From NCBI GenBank assembly GCA_019752975.1, contig JAIELM010000223.1:1-6323 (forward strand): 6,323 nt of DNA, written 5' to 3'. Below, in pieces: positions 1 to 5,584 of the stretch. The DNA comes from Undibacterium sp. (GTDB lineage: Bacteria > Pseudomonadota > Gammaproteobacteria > Burkholderiales > Burkholderiaceae_D). The position numbers and the translations under genes were made by a program. The notes beneath the pieces are model-generated. The model did not search any database, had not been told where the DNA came from, and saw only the letters and a program-made list of their open reading frames with translations. Within the stretch, counting starts at the first letter, position 1. The number at the start of each line of letters is the position of its first letter.

Positions 1-1605
1 TATCTTGTAATAGATATCGTGCGAGAGCGAGTTGGAGATGGTCAGCAAGAGCCCATCAGCCGTAGACAAGGCCGCCGCCAATCCACCCGCCGCGACCAAG
101 CCAGAGACGACGTAGGGAAGGCCAGTGATCTCAGGTGCGGCGAGCACCAGAATATCCCCATCAAAAGTTATTTCGGCCAGTTGTACGATGCCATCATGGT
201 TGATATCGCTAATATTGACTAGCGGATTGAGCTTGTCGATACTGGCCCAATAATGAACCCAAGAAGGGAGTTTATCAAATTCTATCCCTACTAAGGAAGT
301 GTAGATATCGTACTTCAACAACACCGCCAATGCAGGTATGGTTAAGTACAATAACATGATAAAAAATAGTGACCAAAAAACCGATTCTCTGCTCTCACGT
401 ACCGATGGCGTTGTGTAATACCGAATCAACACATGTGGCAAGGCCGCGGTGCCCATCATCAGGCAAAACACCAGGGCCAGAAAATTATTGCGCTTAATGT
501 CGGACTCGTTTTTATTTTTAGCGACGTAAGGACTAAAATTATTTAGTTCAGGGTTCGCTCTCGCCAACTTGAGCTTCATGGTTTCGGTCCATCTTAAGCG
601 CGCTTCCTGAACTGTTTTTGGATAAGTCGCTAAGGCAAGCTTGGCCGCCTTTATTGCAATGAGTGTGCCGTGCCCCGCACTTAAATCATCTAAGCGAGAT
701 TGTAATTCTAAACGACCGTCTTCTAAGGACTGCGGAAGTTGATCGATTTTATGCGCCAACTCCAGTGCTTGTTGCTTAAAGATAGTCCGCACTTCTTGCT
801 CTTTCGGTTCAAGTGAAAAAGCTTTTTCTTTGGCATTAAGGGCAGGTAATAAAGAGCCGTAGGCCACATGTGGCACAGGAGTGTGAACATGCTTCATCGA
901 AAGCCAAGTCACTGGAATCAGATAAGCAATAATAATGATGAGATATTGCGCTACTTGGGTCCACGTTACGGCACGCATGCCACCTAAAAAAGAACACACC
1001 AAGACACTTGCTAAACCTAAAAATATCCCTATCGTAAAATCGACGCCAGTAAAACGAGAGGTAATTAAACCAACGCCGTAGATTTGTGCCACCACATAGG
1101 TAAACGAGATAAGAATCGTCGCCACCACAGCAAGTATACGCACCAAGTTGCTGCCTTTGTCACCAGAGAAGCGGGTTCCTAGAAAATCGGCAATACTATA
1201 TTGACCAAACTTACGAATATAGGGTGCGATTAAGAGCGCGACTAGGCAAAAACCACCAGTCCATCCAATGATGTAAGCCAGTGCGTCAAATCCATGCAAA
1301 TAGAGGCCACCAGCGAGGCTGAGAAAGCTCGCCGCCGACATCCAGTCAGCAGCAGTCGCCATCCCATTAAAAATCGCAGGAACACGCCTTCCTGCGACGT
1401 AGTATTCGGTAATGTCTGAAGTACGGCTAAGCATACCGATGCTAGCGTAAATAAAGATCGTCGAGAACATGAATAGGTAACCTATCCAAGCACGCGGCAC
1501 GCCTTCTTTTTCTAGTATCGCAAGACAAATCAAGAAAACGATAAATAACAAAACATACCAGGCGTAGTAGCGTGTCAGTCGCTTGAAAAAAACATTGTTG
1601 ATCAT
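1..1605 (-). CDS. Sodium:solute symporter large subunit, ActP/VC_2705-like (3' end cut by window)
   Basis: Secondary transporter of the sodium:solute symporter (SSS, LeuT-fold) family in the inner membrane. It probably couples Na+ entry to uptake of a small organic acid such as acetate, lactate or another carboxylate; the substrate cannot be read from sequence. The frame is open from ATG at 1605 to the window edge, 535 residues with no stop. Visible: TM at about 15-32 and 40-60; the family segment AGRRVPAIFNGMATAADWMS (71-90); FLSLAGGLYLHG nearby; GGMRAVTWTQVAQY (208-221); and the conserved late segment GLVAAGGLAAALSTADGLLL (502-521), which includes the Na+-site helix. Between TM segments there is a long charged insert (about 239-372), and an EF-hand-like loop lies at 467-478. 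The start overlaps the DUF4212 stop as ATGA, the usual arrangement for this two-subunit symporter. The family tail after ISNSLSHDIYYK lies outside the window. Family assignment is firm, substrate unknown. Confidence 0.95.
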   Translation of the reverse strand, partial: MINNVFFKRLTRYYAWYVLLFIVFLICLAILEKEGVPRAWIGYLFMFSTIFIYASIGMLSRTSDITEYYVAGRRVPAIFNGMATAADWMSAASFLSLAGGLYLHGFDALAYIIGWTGGFCLVALLIAPYIRKFGQYSIADFLGTRFSGDKGSNLVRILAVVATILISFTYVVAQIYGVGLITSRFTGVDFTIGIFLGLASVLVCSFLGGMRAVTWTQVAQYLIIIIAYLIPVTWLSMKHVHTPVPHVAYGSLLPALNAKEKAFSLEPKEQEVRTIFKQQALELAHKIDQLPQSLEDGRLELQSRLDDLSAGHGTLIAIKAAKLALATYPKTVQEARLRWTETMKLKLARANPELNNFSPYVAKNKNESDIKRNNFLALVFCLMMGTAALPHVLIRYYTTPSVRESRESVFWSLFFIMLLYLTIPALAVLLKYDIYTSLVGIEFDKLPSWVHYWASIDKLNPLVNISDINHDGIVQLAEITFDGDILVLAAPEITGLPYVVSGLVAAGGLAAALSTADGLLLTISNSLSHDIYYKI

Positions 1606-1907
1606 GCTGATTTATCTCCAACATCCGACAAAGTTACTGGAGTTGGTGCTTCCTCTATGCGCCACATGTAAAAGGAATATATCCCCAAAATAAGGACATA
1701 CAATATGGTCAGTCCCTGCGCTGCCATATAAAATGAAAGCGACCAACCGAACAAAATAAGCTGATCTAATTCCCTCGCAAAAAATAATGAAAAAAATGTC
1801 GTCATGAACCAGGAAAATAACAAAATCATGGTTAGCCTGCGTGCTTTGAACCAAGGTGAGCGCGGCCTAGGTCTAGCATGCTCAGTTTGAGTTAAGTGGG
1901 TTTTCAT
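1602..1907 (-). CDS. DUF4212 sodium/substrate symporter small subunit
   Basis: A 101-residue inner-membrane protein of the DUF4212 family, known as the small partner of VC_2705-type sodium:solute symporters; its exact role in transport is unsettled. After a basic N-terminus (PWFKARRLT, about 18-26), two hydrophobic helices are visible: roughly 27-44 (MILLFSWFMTTFFSLFFA) and 58-80. They are joined by the family-typical stretch with ELDQ, a Gly-Trp turn and a Phe-Tyr-Met-Ala-Ala-Gln-Gly motif. Length and layout fit the family. It starts 17 bases after the kinase stop and overlaps the large symporter start by 4 bases (ATGA), so translation is probably coupled. No clear Shine-Dalgarno precedes ATG 1907. 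The next in-frame Met (residue 27) would begin inside the first helix and remove the conserved basic lead, so the long start is preferred. Confidence 0.93.
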   Translation of the reverse strand: MKTHLTQTEHARPRPRSPWFKARRLTMILLFSWFMTTFFSLFFARELDQLILFGWSLSFYMAAQGLTILYVLILGIYSFYMWRIEEAPTPVTLSDVGDKSA

Positions 1908-1924
1908 TATGTAGGCGCGCTCGA

Positions 1925-3514
1925 TTATGGTGTGGAATCTAGAACATTATTTTGCGGTTTCATCGAAAAATAAACACGAAAAATACAACCAGGAAAAGCA
2001 GGATTGGGATTCGCTTTTATCGATTCCTTAGGCGCGTTCGCGAGATTCGACACGATCTCAATACGCGCGTCGTGTTGCTGCGCTATCTCGCGCACAATCG
2101 CTAGCCCCAAGCCACTCCCCGGCACTTTACTTCCCAAGATACGATAAAAACGATCAAATACTTTTTGTTGCTCCTCTTTTGGAATTCCAGGGCCATTGTC
2201 CTCAACTTCTACAATCGCCAGCGCCTGTTCTTCATCGATCCGTATTCTAGCCGTCACGTTCATGCCACTGGGAGTGTAATGCAAGGCATTTTCAATCAGG
2301 TTATTAACCAGCTCTCGCAACATGATGGCGTCGCCAAAAATCTCAACTGGATAATCTGGACGCTCCAATCCCAGATCAATCTTGTGGTTGAAAGTCATAG
2401 GAATCCATTCATGCACGGCATTTTTCACTAACTCACATAAATCAATCACTGCAAATGCTTTATTCACCGAGGTGTTATTTTCTGCACGCGCCAAAGCCAG
2501 TAATTGATTCACTAACCGAGTCGCCGCTTCGGAGCTCTTAGAGAGTTGCAGCAGCGATCGTTGAATTTCATTTTGGTCAGTTTGACGTAACGCTAATTCG
2601 GACTGCATGCGCAATCCAGCCAAAGGCGTTTTCATCTGGTGCGCGGCGTCAGCAATAAATCGTTTTTGAGTGTCTATGGTTTGCGACAGTCTTGCCAACA
2701 TGTCGTTCAGCGAACCAACTAAGGGTGAGATTTCTTCTGGAACATGGTGTGAATCGATGGGGCTTAAATCCTCAGGTTGACGTGCTCGAATTCGCCTTTG
2801 CAAATCGGCTAAAGGACTTAAACCACGGCTCAAAGCGAACCATACTAAAGCTAAAGCAATCGGCAAGATGAAAAACTGCGGCAAAATCACACCTTTGATA
2901 ATGTCATTGGCTAAGGTGTTGCGCTTCTCTAGGGTTTCGGCGATTTGAACTAAGGCATAGGGAGCATCCTTCGTCTCTTCGTTAGTTTTGCTTGCTTCCT
3001 TAACGCTGACTGTTGCAGCTTTTTTTTGCAAATTAATATAGGTGTAGGCAATGCGAATATCAACGCCACGAAATAGCACATTCCTAAAATTCACCGTGCC
3101 CAGTGCCGGTCTATCTTCGCTTGAAGGTGCAGGCAAATCCATTTCTCCCTCAAGAATCTCACCGTCATGATTTTGTATTTGAAAATAAATCACATCCATA
3201 TCATCGGCGCGTAAGATGTCGCGGGCAGGCCAAGACAACTCGGAAATCAGTTGTTCATCGATCACCTTAATTTGCTGAGATAGCACCATGACTTTTGCTT
3301 CGAGTGCGTGATCAAAGGGCTGATTCGCGATGGATTTAGCCACAAGATAGGTAATGGCGATACTCAAAGGCCAGAGTAATAAGAGGGGCGCTAACATCCA
3401 ATCCAAGATCTCACCGAATAAGGAGCGTTGCGGTTTTTCTGTGGTTGGGCGCAAGGTCAACGACTCGGAAGTCGGCTTACTTAAAGAGGATTTTTTAAAT
3501 CGATTTGTGATCAT
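1925..3514 (-). CDS. TctE/QseC-type sensor histidine kinase
   Basis: Membrane sensor kinase of a two-component system, 529 residues from ATG 3514. TM1 is at about 40-58, inside a segment resembling the 2CSK_N sensor domain of TctE-type kinases (GEILDWMLAPLLLLWPLS). A periplasmic region of about 150 residues follows and ends in the typical LVQIAETLEKR. TM2 is at about 210-228, then a HAMP-like linker (LSPLADLQRRIRA). The catalytic core is intact: H-box FIADAAHQMKTPLAGLR with phospho-acceptor His292, N-box NNLIENALHYTP (404-415), G1 DNGPGIP (439-445), F-box VFDRFYR (452-458) and G2 GSGLGLAIV (466-474). It lies 17 bases before the DUF4212 gene, so it is probably co-transcribed with the symporter and senses the substrate or transport state. 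No response regulator gene adjoins it. A TTG at 3520 directly after an in-frame TAA would add two residues; neither start has a good Shine-Dalgarno, and ATG 3514 is preferred. Confidence 0.95.
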   Translation of the reverse strand: MITNRFKKSSLSKPTSESLTLRPTTEKPQRSLFGEILDWMLAPLLLLWPLSIAITYLVAKSIANQPFDHALEAKVMVLSQQIKVIDEQLISELSWPARDILRADDMDVIYFQIQNHDGEILEGEMDLPAPSSEDRPALGTVNFRNVLFRGVDIRIAYTYINLQKKAATVSVKEASKTNEETKDAPYALVQIAETLEKRNTLANDIIKGVILPQFFILPIALALVWFALSRGLSPLADLQRRIRARQPEDLSPIDSHHVPEEISPLVGSLNDMLARLSQTIDTQKRFIADAAHQMKTPLAGLRMQSELALRQTDQNEIQRSLLQLSKSSEAATRLVNQLLALARAENNTSVNKAFAVIDLCELVKNAVHEWIPMTFNHKIDLGLERPDYPVEIFGDAIMLRELVNNLIENALHYTPSGMNVTARIRIDEEQALAIVEVEDNGPGIPKEEQQKVFDRFYRILGSKVPGSGLGLAIVREIAQQHDARIEIVSNLANAPKESIKANPNPAFPGCIFRVYFSMKPQNNVLDSTP

Positions 3515-3517
3515 TGG

Positions 3518-3528
3518 CAATTATTCAG
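3518..3528. repeat. Left copy of 11-base direct repeat CAATTATTCAG
   Basis: CAATTATTCAG occurs here and again, in the same orientation, at 3725-3735, on either side of the palindromic element. It could be a target-site duplication or a substrate of recombination. The left copy covers the TTG triplet that is the alternative kinase start. A chance match of this length inside about 220 bases is unlikely but possible. Confidence 0.5.
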
Positions 3529-3559
3529 ATCAATAGGTAAGCTGTCTTTCCCGAGTGCT

Positions 3560-3727
3560 TTGAGGTTGTCGCGAAAGGTCAAAATCAGAGACAAAACCCC
3601 TCAACGCAGAGACGCTGAGACGCTGAGAAAATCGGAGAAAACCTCTGCGCTCCTCTGCGTCTCGGTGCCTCGGCGTTGAGGGGTTTTCGGTTTTTTTCTC
3701 AATTCATCCCTTTTGCGACAGCCTCAA
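3560..3727. repeat. MITE-like nested palindromic repeat element
   Basis: Two nested pairs of inverted repeats share one centre. The outer arms, 3560-3578 (TTGAGGTTGTCGCGAAAGG) and 3709-3727, match at 17 of 19 positions after reverse-complementing. The inner arms, 3593-3607 (AAAACCCCTCAACGC) and 3673-3687, are a perfect 15-base inverted repeat. The core contains short direct repeats: GACGCTGA twice in tandem (3611-3626) and CCTCTGCG twice at 10-base period (3642-3649, 3652-3659). No transposase is encoded, so this is a non-autonomous repeat, either a MITE or a REP/BIME-like element. Cores of CTCTGCGTCTC type are, from general knowledge, dispersed in many proteobacterial genomes, but copy number here cannot be seen. 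Transcribed, it would fold into a long hairpin and could end or insulate transcripts coming from the YqjE-like gene. Confidence 0.75.
3673..3697 (+). terminator. Possible terminator-like stem with T-tract (plus-strand reading)
   Basis: The right inner arm of the palindrome (GCGTTGAGGGGTTTT) is followed by CGG and a run of seven T (3691-3697). Paired with 3593-3607 it makes a 15-base stem, but the loop is 65 bases long, so it is not a classic intrinsic terminator. No plus-strand gene needs it. On the minus strand, where the YqjE-like transcript would enter, the stem is followed only by TTTTGTCTCTGATTTT. Low confidence that it works as a terminator. Confidence 0.25.
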
Positions 3728-3735
3728 TTATTCAG
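3725..3735. repeat. Right copy of 11-base direct repeat CAATTATTCAG
   Basis: Perfect match to 3518-3528. Its first three bases overlap the end of the right outer arm of the palindrome (3709-3727). That overlap argues against a simple, clean target-site duplication lying exactly outside the terminal inverted repeats. Confidence 0.5.
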
Positions 3736-3785
3736 GAATTCGGGAATCTAGAATGTAGAAGACACCAAGGAGCCACCTGGCTTTT

Positions 3786-3812
3786 CTTTGCGTCCTCCAC
3801 GCCTCGGCGATG
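3786..3812. repeat. Diverged second copy of the palindrome's core sequence
   Basis: This stretch aligns with 3653-3678 inside the palindrome at about 21 of 27 positions with a one-base gap, including an identical GCCTCGGCG (3801-3809 versus 3667-3675). It sits 15 bases beyond the end of the YqjE-like gene. It may be a decayed relative of the same repeat family or part of a larger composite element reaching from about 3518 to 3812. Confidence 0.45.
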
Positions 3813-3826
3813 CATGTTACTAAGGT

Positions 3827-4189
3827 CTAAAAACATCGTCCCGCATTATTCCTTAGTTCTCTAAGCATGGCATTGAGATACAACAATAAACCAGCTAGGG
3901 CGATAGTAAAAAATGCACTCATCACTGCTAAAATTTTCCAACCCATCGTCGCCCAAAATACCGAGACCAATAAGGCTGAGCCGTAGGCCAAAACAAACCA
4001 AAACATCACCAGTGCCAACATAAACACCGCAAGCACCTTCAATAAAGTTCGACGCATTTGTTCTGCTTCGGCCTTCGCGAGTTCCATTTTCAATCGCAGC
4101 AAGCCCATGCCACTTTTAGCAATAGCGAATAAGCCAGTGACAAAATTCGCTACCGTGCCAGGGCCAGACACGGAATCTTTGCTATTCAT
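3827..4189 (-). CDS. YqjE-like membrane protein (Phage_holin_3_6 / holin superfamily III)
   Basis: A 120-residue inner-membrane protein. An amphipathic N-terminal part (GLFAIAKSGMGLLRLKMELAK, about 19-39, then EAEQMRR) leads into two hydrophobic helices at about 50-75 and 84-106, followed by a short charged tail ending in GRCF. This is the pattern of the YqjE/PF07332 family, named after phage holins but common in chromosomal yqjD-yqjE pairs; molecular function is not established. The start ATG (4189) overlaps the stop of the DUF883 gene as ATGA, so the two are almost certainly translated together. Nothing suggests a prophage: no endolysin, tail or capsid gene is near. The stop is TAG at 3829-3827, just before the repeat-rich interval. 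Confidence 0.88.
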   Translation of the reverse strand: MNSKDSVSGPGTVANFVTGLFAIAKSGMGLLRLKMELAKAEAEQMRRTLLKVLAVFMLALVMFWFVLAYGSALLVSVFWATMGWKILAVMSAFFTIALAGLLLYLNAMLRELRNNAGRCF

Positions 4190-4491
4190 GGCGCCGACTT
4201 ACGACTTAGTACATAACCCAAGAGCAAACCAACGCCAGCCACGCCAGCGATCACGCGCCACGGGTTTTCCTTCACGTACTCGTCGGTGCACGCGGCCATT
4301 TCTTTGCTTCTTGCGACAGCGGTATCGCTCATTTCGTGGACGCTCATTAAAACCGAATCGAGCGATTGCATTCCGCGTCTTCTCAACTCGTCAGCTTTAT
4401 CACCGCTTAGCTCAGTGGCTGCAAGGAAGAGAGCCTGAGCATCTTTAACTAAGGCTTTCGCATCTTTGTTTAAATTATTAAGGTTGGACAT
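4186..4491 (-). CDS. DUF883 family protein (YqjD/ElaB-like)
   Basis: A 101-residue protein with a helical, charged N-terminal three quarters and one C-terminal tail anchor. Residues 1-76 are mostly amphipathic helix with LVKDAQALFLAATE near 14-27. The end NPWRVIAGVAGVGLLLGYVL (76-95) followed by SRK is the signature tail of the DUF883 family. In E. coli the relatives YqjD, ElaB and YgaM are inner-membrane proteins that bind ribosomes in stationary phase; the same role here is inference. A good Shine-Dalgarno (AAGGA, 4502-4498) stands six bases before ATG 4491. The gene overlaps the YqjE-like gene downstream by four bases, mirroring the yqjD-yqjE order of enterobacteria. Confidence 0.92.
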   Translation of the reverse strand: MSNLNNLNKDAKALVKDAQALFLAATELSGDKADELRRRGMQSLDSVLMSVHEMSDTAVARSKEMAACTDEYVKENPWRVIAGVAGVGLLLGYVLSRKSAP

Positions 4492-4504
4492 GATATTTCC
4501 TTTA
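4492..4504 (-). promoter_or_regulatory. Ribosome binding site of the DUF883 gene
   Basis: Reads TAAAGGAAATATC directly before ATG, with AAGGA at 4502-4498. The 11 bases before the start codon, AAGGAAATATC, are identical to those before the OmpA-like lipoprotein gene (5581-5571). Confidence 0.7.
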
Positions 4505-4536
4505 AAAAAATTTTGATTACTTACAGCATGAAGATA

Positions 4537-4542
4537 TTTATA
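4537..4542 (-). promoter_or_regulatory. Candidate -10 box for the yqjD/yqjE-like unit
   Basis: On the minus strand the context is GGCTATAAATATC with TATAAA at 4542-4537, 45 bases before the start codon. No convincing -35 hexamer lies 16-18 bases upstream; that position is an A-run. The leading C (CTATAAA) is compatible with a sigma-S-type -10, which would fit stationary-phase expression known for yqjD in E. coli. This is inference from a short motif. Confidence 0.35.
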
Positions 4543-4575
4543 GCCGTCTAGCTCGCTATTTTTTTGTTAGTCCCG

Positions 4576-4620
4576 TCCCTCTCAAAGGGATTGAGGCTAA
4601 ATTGAGGTTTAGCGTAAACC
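4576..4620 (-). other. Two small hairpins after the OmpA-like gene
   Basis: Immediately after the stop codon, GGTTTA-loop-TAAACC (4620-4606) forms a perfect six-base stem with a three-base loop, partly overlapping the stop. A second five-base stem, TCCCT/AGGGA, lies at 4590-4576. Neither is followed on the minus strand by a U-run, so they are not convincing intrinsic terminators; 3'-end protection or processing are alternatives. The upstream lipoprotein transcript may partly read into the DUF883 gene. Confidence 0.3.
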
Positions 4621-5570
4621 TAGTTCGCACCAGCGCGTTGCCCCAATTGTCCTTGCGCATCCGAAAGGACAATTTCCACACGTCGATTTTGTGCACGATC
4701 TTGGGCAGAACGATTACTCGCAACAGGGTGTTGCTCACCGTAGCCACGACTGGTAATTCTTTCCTTCGCAACACCCATGGAGATTAATGCGCTACTGACC
4801 GAGTTAGCACGACGTTCCGACAATTCCTGATTGTGTGCGTCAGAACCTACGTTATCGGTAAAACCTTCAATTAACACGGTACGACTAGGATTTTGTTGCA
4901 GAATGTTCGCAAGTTTTTGCGCAGTGCGCATCCCGTCAGAATTTAAGCGTGCGATATTCGTGCCGAATAAAACATCACCTAAAGTAATGACTAATCCACG
5001 TTCCGTTTTTTTCGCTGCAAGCTCGGCTAGTTGTGCTTCTAAAGCGGCATTCTTCGCCTGCGCCGCATTGGCTTCATTCTTTGCGAGTGCAGCGGCATTT
5101 TCTGCCATCGCGGCAGCGCTCTGTGCATTCGCGGCAGTAGTCAATGCCATTTGTTCTGCACGCTTGACTTGTTCAGCGGTTTTATTCGCTTGGTTTGCTT
5201 CCTGCGTCCTCTGATCTAGGCGCACTTGATCTCGCTCTTTGGCTGCGTTCGCGATTTCTTTCTCGGCTGATTTTTGCTTACCAACTTCCTGCGCTAAGGC
5301 AATTTGTTGTTTCGCGACATAAGCTAAGCGATCGATTTTTTCAATATCATCACGATTCGCCGCGGCAGCATTGGCGAGCTCTAAAGATTCACTGGCTTTC
5401 TTAATTTCCAGTGGTGCATAGGTCGCCACGTTAGGATTATTTTGAGCGTAGCTAAAGTCACTTCTTGTTTGATCCAATAAACTGGTGGTTTTTGGGATTG
5501 AACTACAAGCACCGACTAAGCTAGCAATGGCGATGGCTAACAGACTAGGTACAAAATATTTTGTTTTCAT
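4620..5570 (-). CDS. OmpA-family lipoprotein with DUF4398 and alanine-rich coiled coil
   Basis: A 316-residue outer-membrane lipoprotein that probably tethers the outer membrane to peptidoglycan. A signal peptide ends in a lipobox (LVGAC, Cys22); Ser at +2 fits Lol-dependent outer-membrane sorting. Residues about 30-100 resemble DUF4398 (YAPLEIKKASESLELANAA). An Ala/Lys/Glu/Gln-rich helical stalk runs from about 100 to 188. The C-terminal OmpA domain (about 191-302) has GFTDNVGS, LSERRANSV, GYGEQHPVASN and AQNRRVEIVL. Asp239 and Arg254 stand 15 residues apart, as do the diaminopimelate-binding pair of OmpA domains. There is no beta-barrel, so the architecture is Pal/YiaD-like with an added stalk. 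It starts 14 bases after the smaller DUF4398 lipoprotein gene, forming an operon. Start ATG 5570 has a good Shine-Dalgarno and gives a proper signal peptide. Confidence 0.95.
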   Translation of the reverse strand: MKTKYFVPSLLAIAIASLVGACSSIPKTTSLLDQTRSDFSYAQNNPNVATYAPLEIKKASESLELANAAAANRDDIEKIDRLAYVAKQQIALAQEVGKQKSAEKEIANAAKERDQVRLDQRTQEANQANKTAEQVKRAEQMALTTAANAQSAAAMAENAAALAKNEANAAQAKNAALEAQLAELAAKKTERGLVITLGDVLFGTNIARLNSDGMRTAQKLANILQQNPSRTVLIEGFTDNVGSDAHNQELSERRANSVSSALISMGVAKERITSRGYGEQHPVASNRSAQDRAQNRRVEIVLSDAQGQLGQRAGAN

Positions 5571-5583
5571 GATATTTCCTTGG
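5571..5583 (-). promoter_or_regulatory. Ribosome binding site of the OmpA-like lipoprotein gene
   Basis: AAGGA at 5581-5577, six bases before ATG 5570, inside the 14-base gap after the upstream stop codon. It supports the chosen start and re-initiation within the operon. Confidence 0.7.
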
Positions 5584-5584
5584 A

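Larger units (their letters stand above)
3521..3826. other. Gene-free interval of 306 bases between the YqjE-like gene and the kinase gene
   Basis: No credible coding sequence in any frame. The interval holds the nested palindrome, the flanking 11-base direct repeats and a diverged second repeat copy, all described separately. It must also contain the promoter for the kinase-symporter operon, since the YqjE-like gene ends at 3827. On the minus strand a TTGACC hexamer (within 3581-3592) could serve as a -35 box, but I see no good -10 at the right distance, so no promoter is called. No remnant of a response regulator is recognisable on the minus strand. Confidence 0.7.

Noticed and set aside
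19..222. Plus-strand open frame of 67 codons
   Set aside because: Antisense to the conserved C-terminal part of the symporter; Arg/Gln-rich composition typical of a shadow frame, no start signal.
1442..1624. Minus-strand open frame of 60 codons across the symporter start
   Set aside because: Out of frame with both DUF4212 and the symporter, whose frames match known families with an ATGA junction.
1612..1854. Alternative minus-strand frame inside the DUF4212 gene
   Set aside because: Frame-shifted shadow; the other frame carries the complete DUF4212 pattern.
2165..2431. Plus-strand frame opposite the kinase ATPase domain
   Set aside because: Antisense to the conserved N-box and G1 region; no family resemblance.
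3593..3687. CRISPR array or tandem satellite suggested by repeated CGCTGAG and CTCTGCG words
   Set aside because: The repeats are 8-10 bases, contiguous and arranged as two arms of a palindrome; there are no regular spacers.
3676..3864. Plus-strand frame of 62 codons starting inside the palindromic repeat
   Set aside because: Begins in the repeat arm, lacks a ribosome binding site, runs into the 3' end of the YqjE-like gene and has a low-complexity start.
3827..4189. Prophage holin
   Set aside because: The Pfam family name is holin-like, but the neighbour is DUF883 with an ATGA overlap and no phage gene is present; this is the chromosomal yqjE arrangement.
4107..4448. Plus-strand frame of 113 codons
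   Set aside because: Antisense to the DUF883/YqjE-like junction; Arg/Gln/Pro-rich shadow composition.
4556..4774. Minus-strand frame of 72 codons overlapping the OmpA-like gene 3' end
   Set aside because: Out of frame with the well-supported OmpA domain and without a ribosome binding site.
4831..5214. Plus-strand frame of 127 codons, rich in Ala, Ser, Phe and Cys
   Set aside because: Mirror of the alanine-rich coiled coil of the OmpA-like lipoprotein; hydrophobicity results from antisense GCA/GCC-rich codons.
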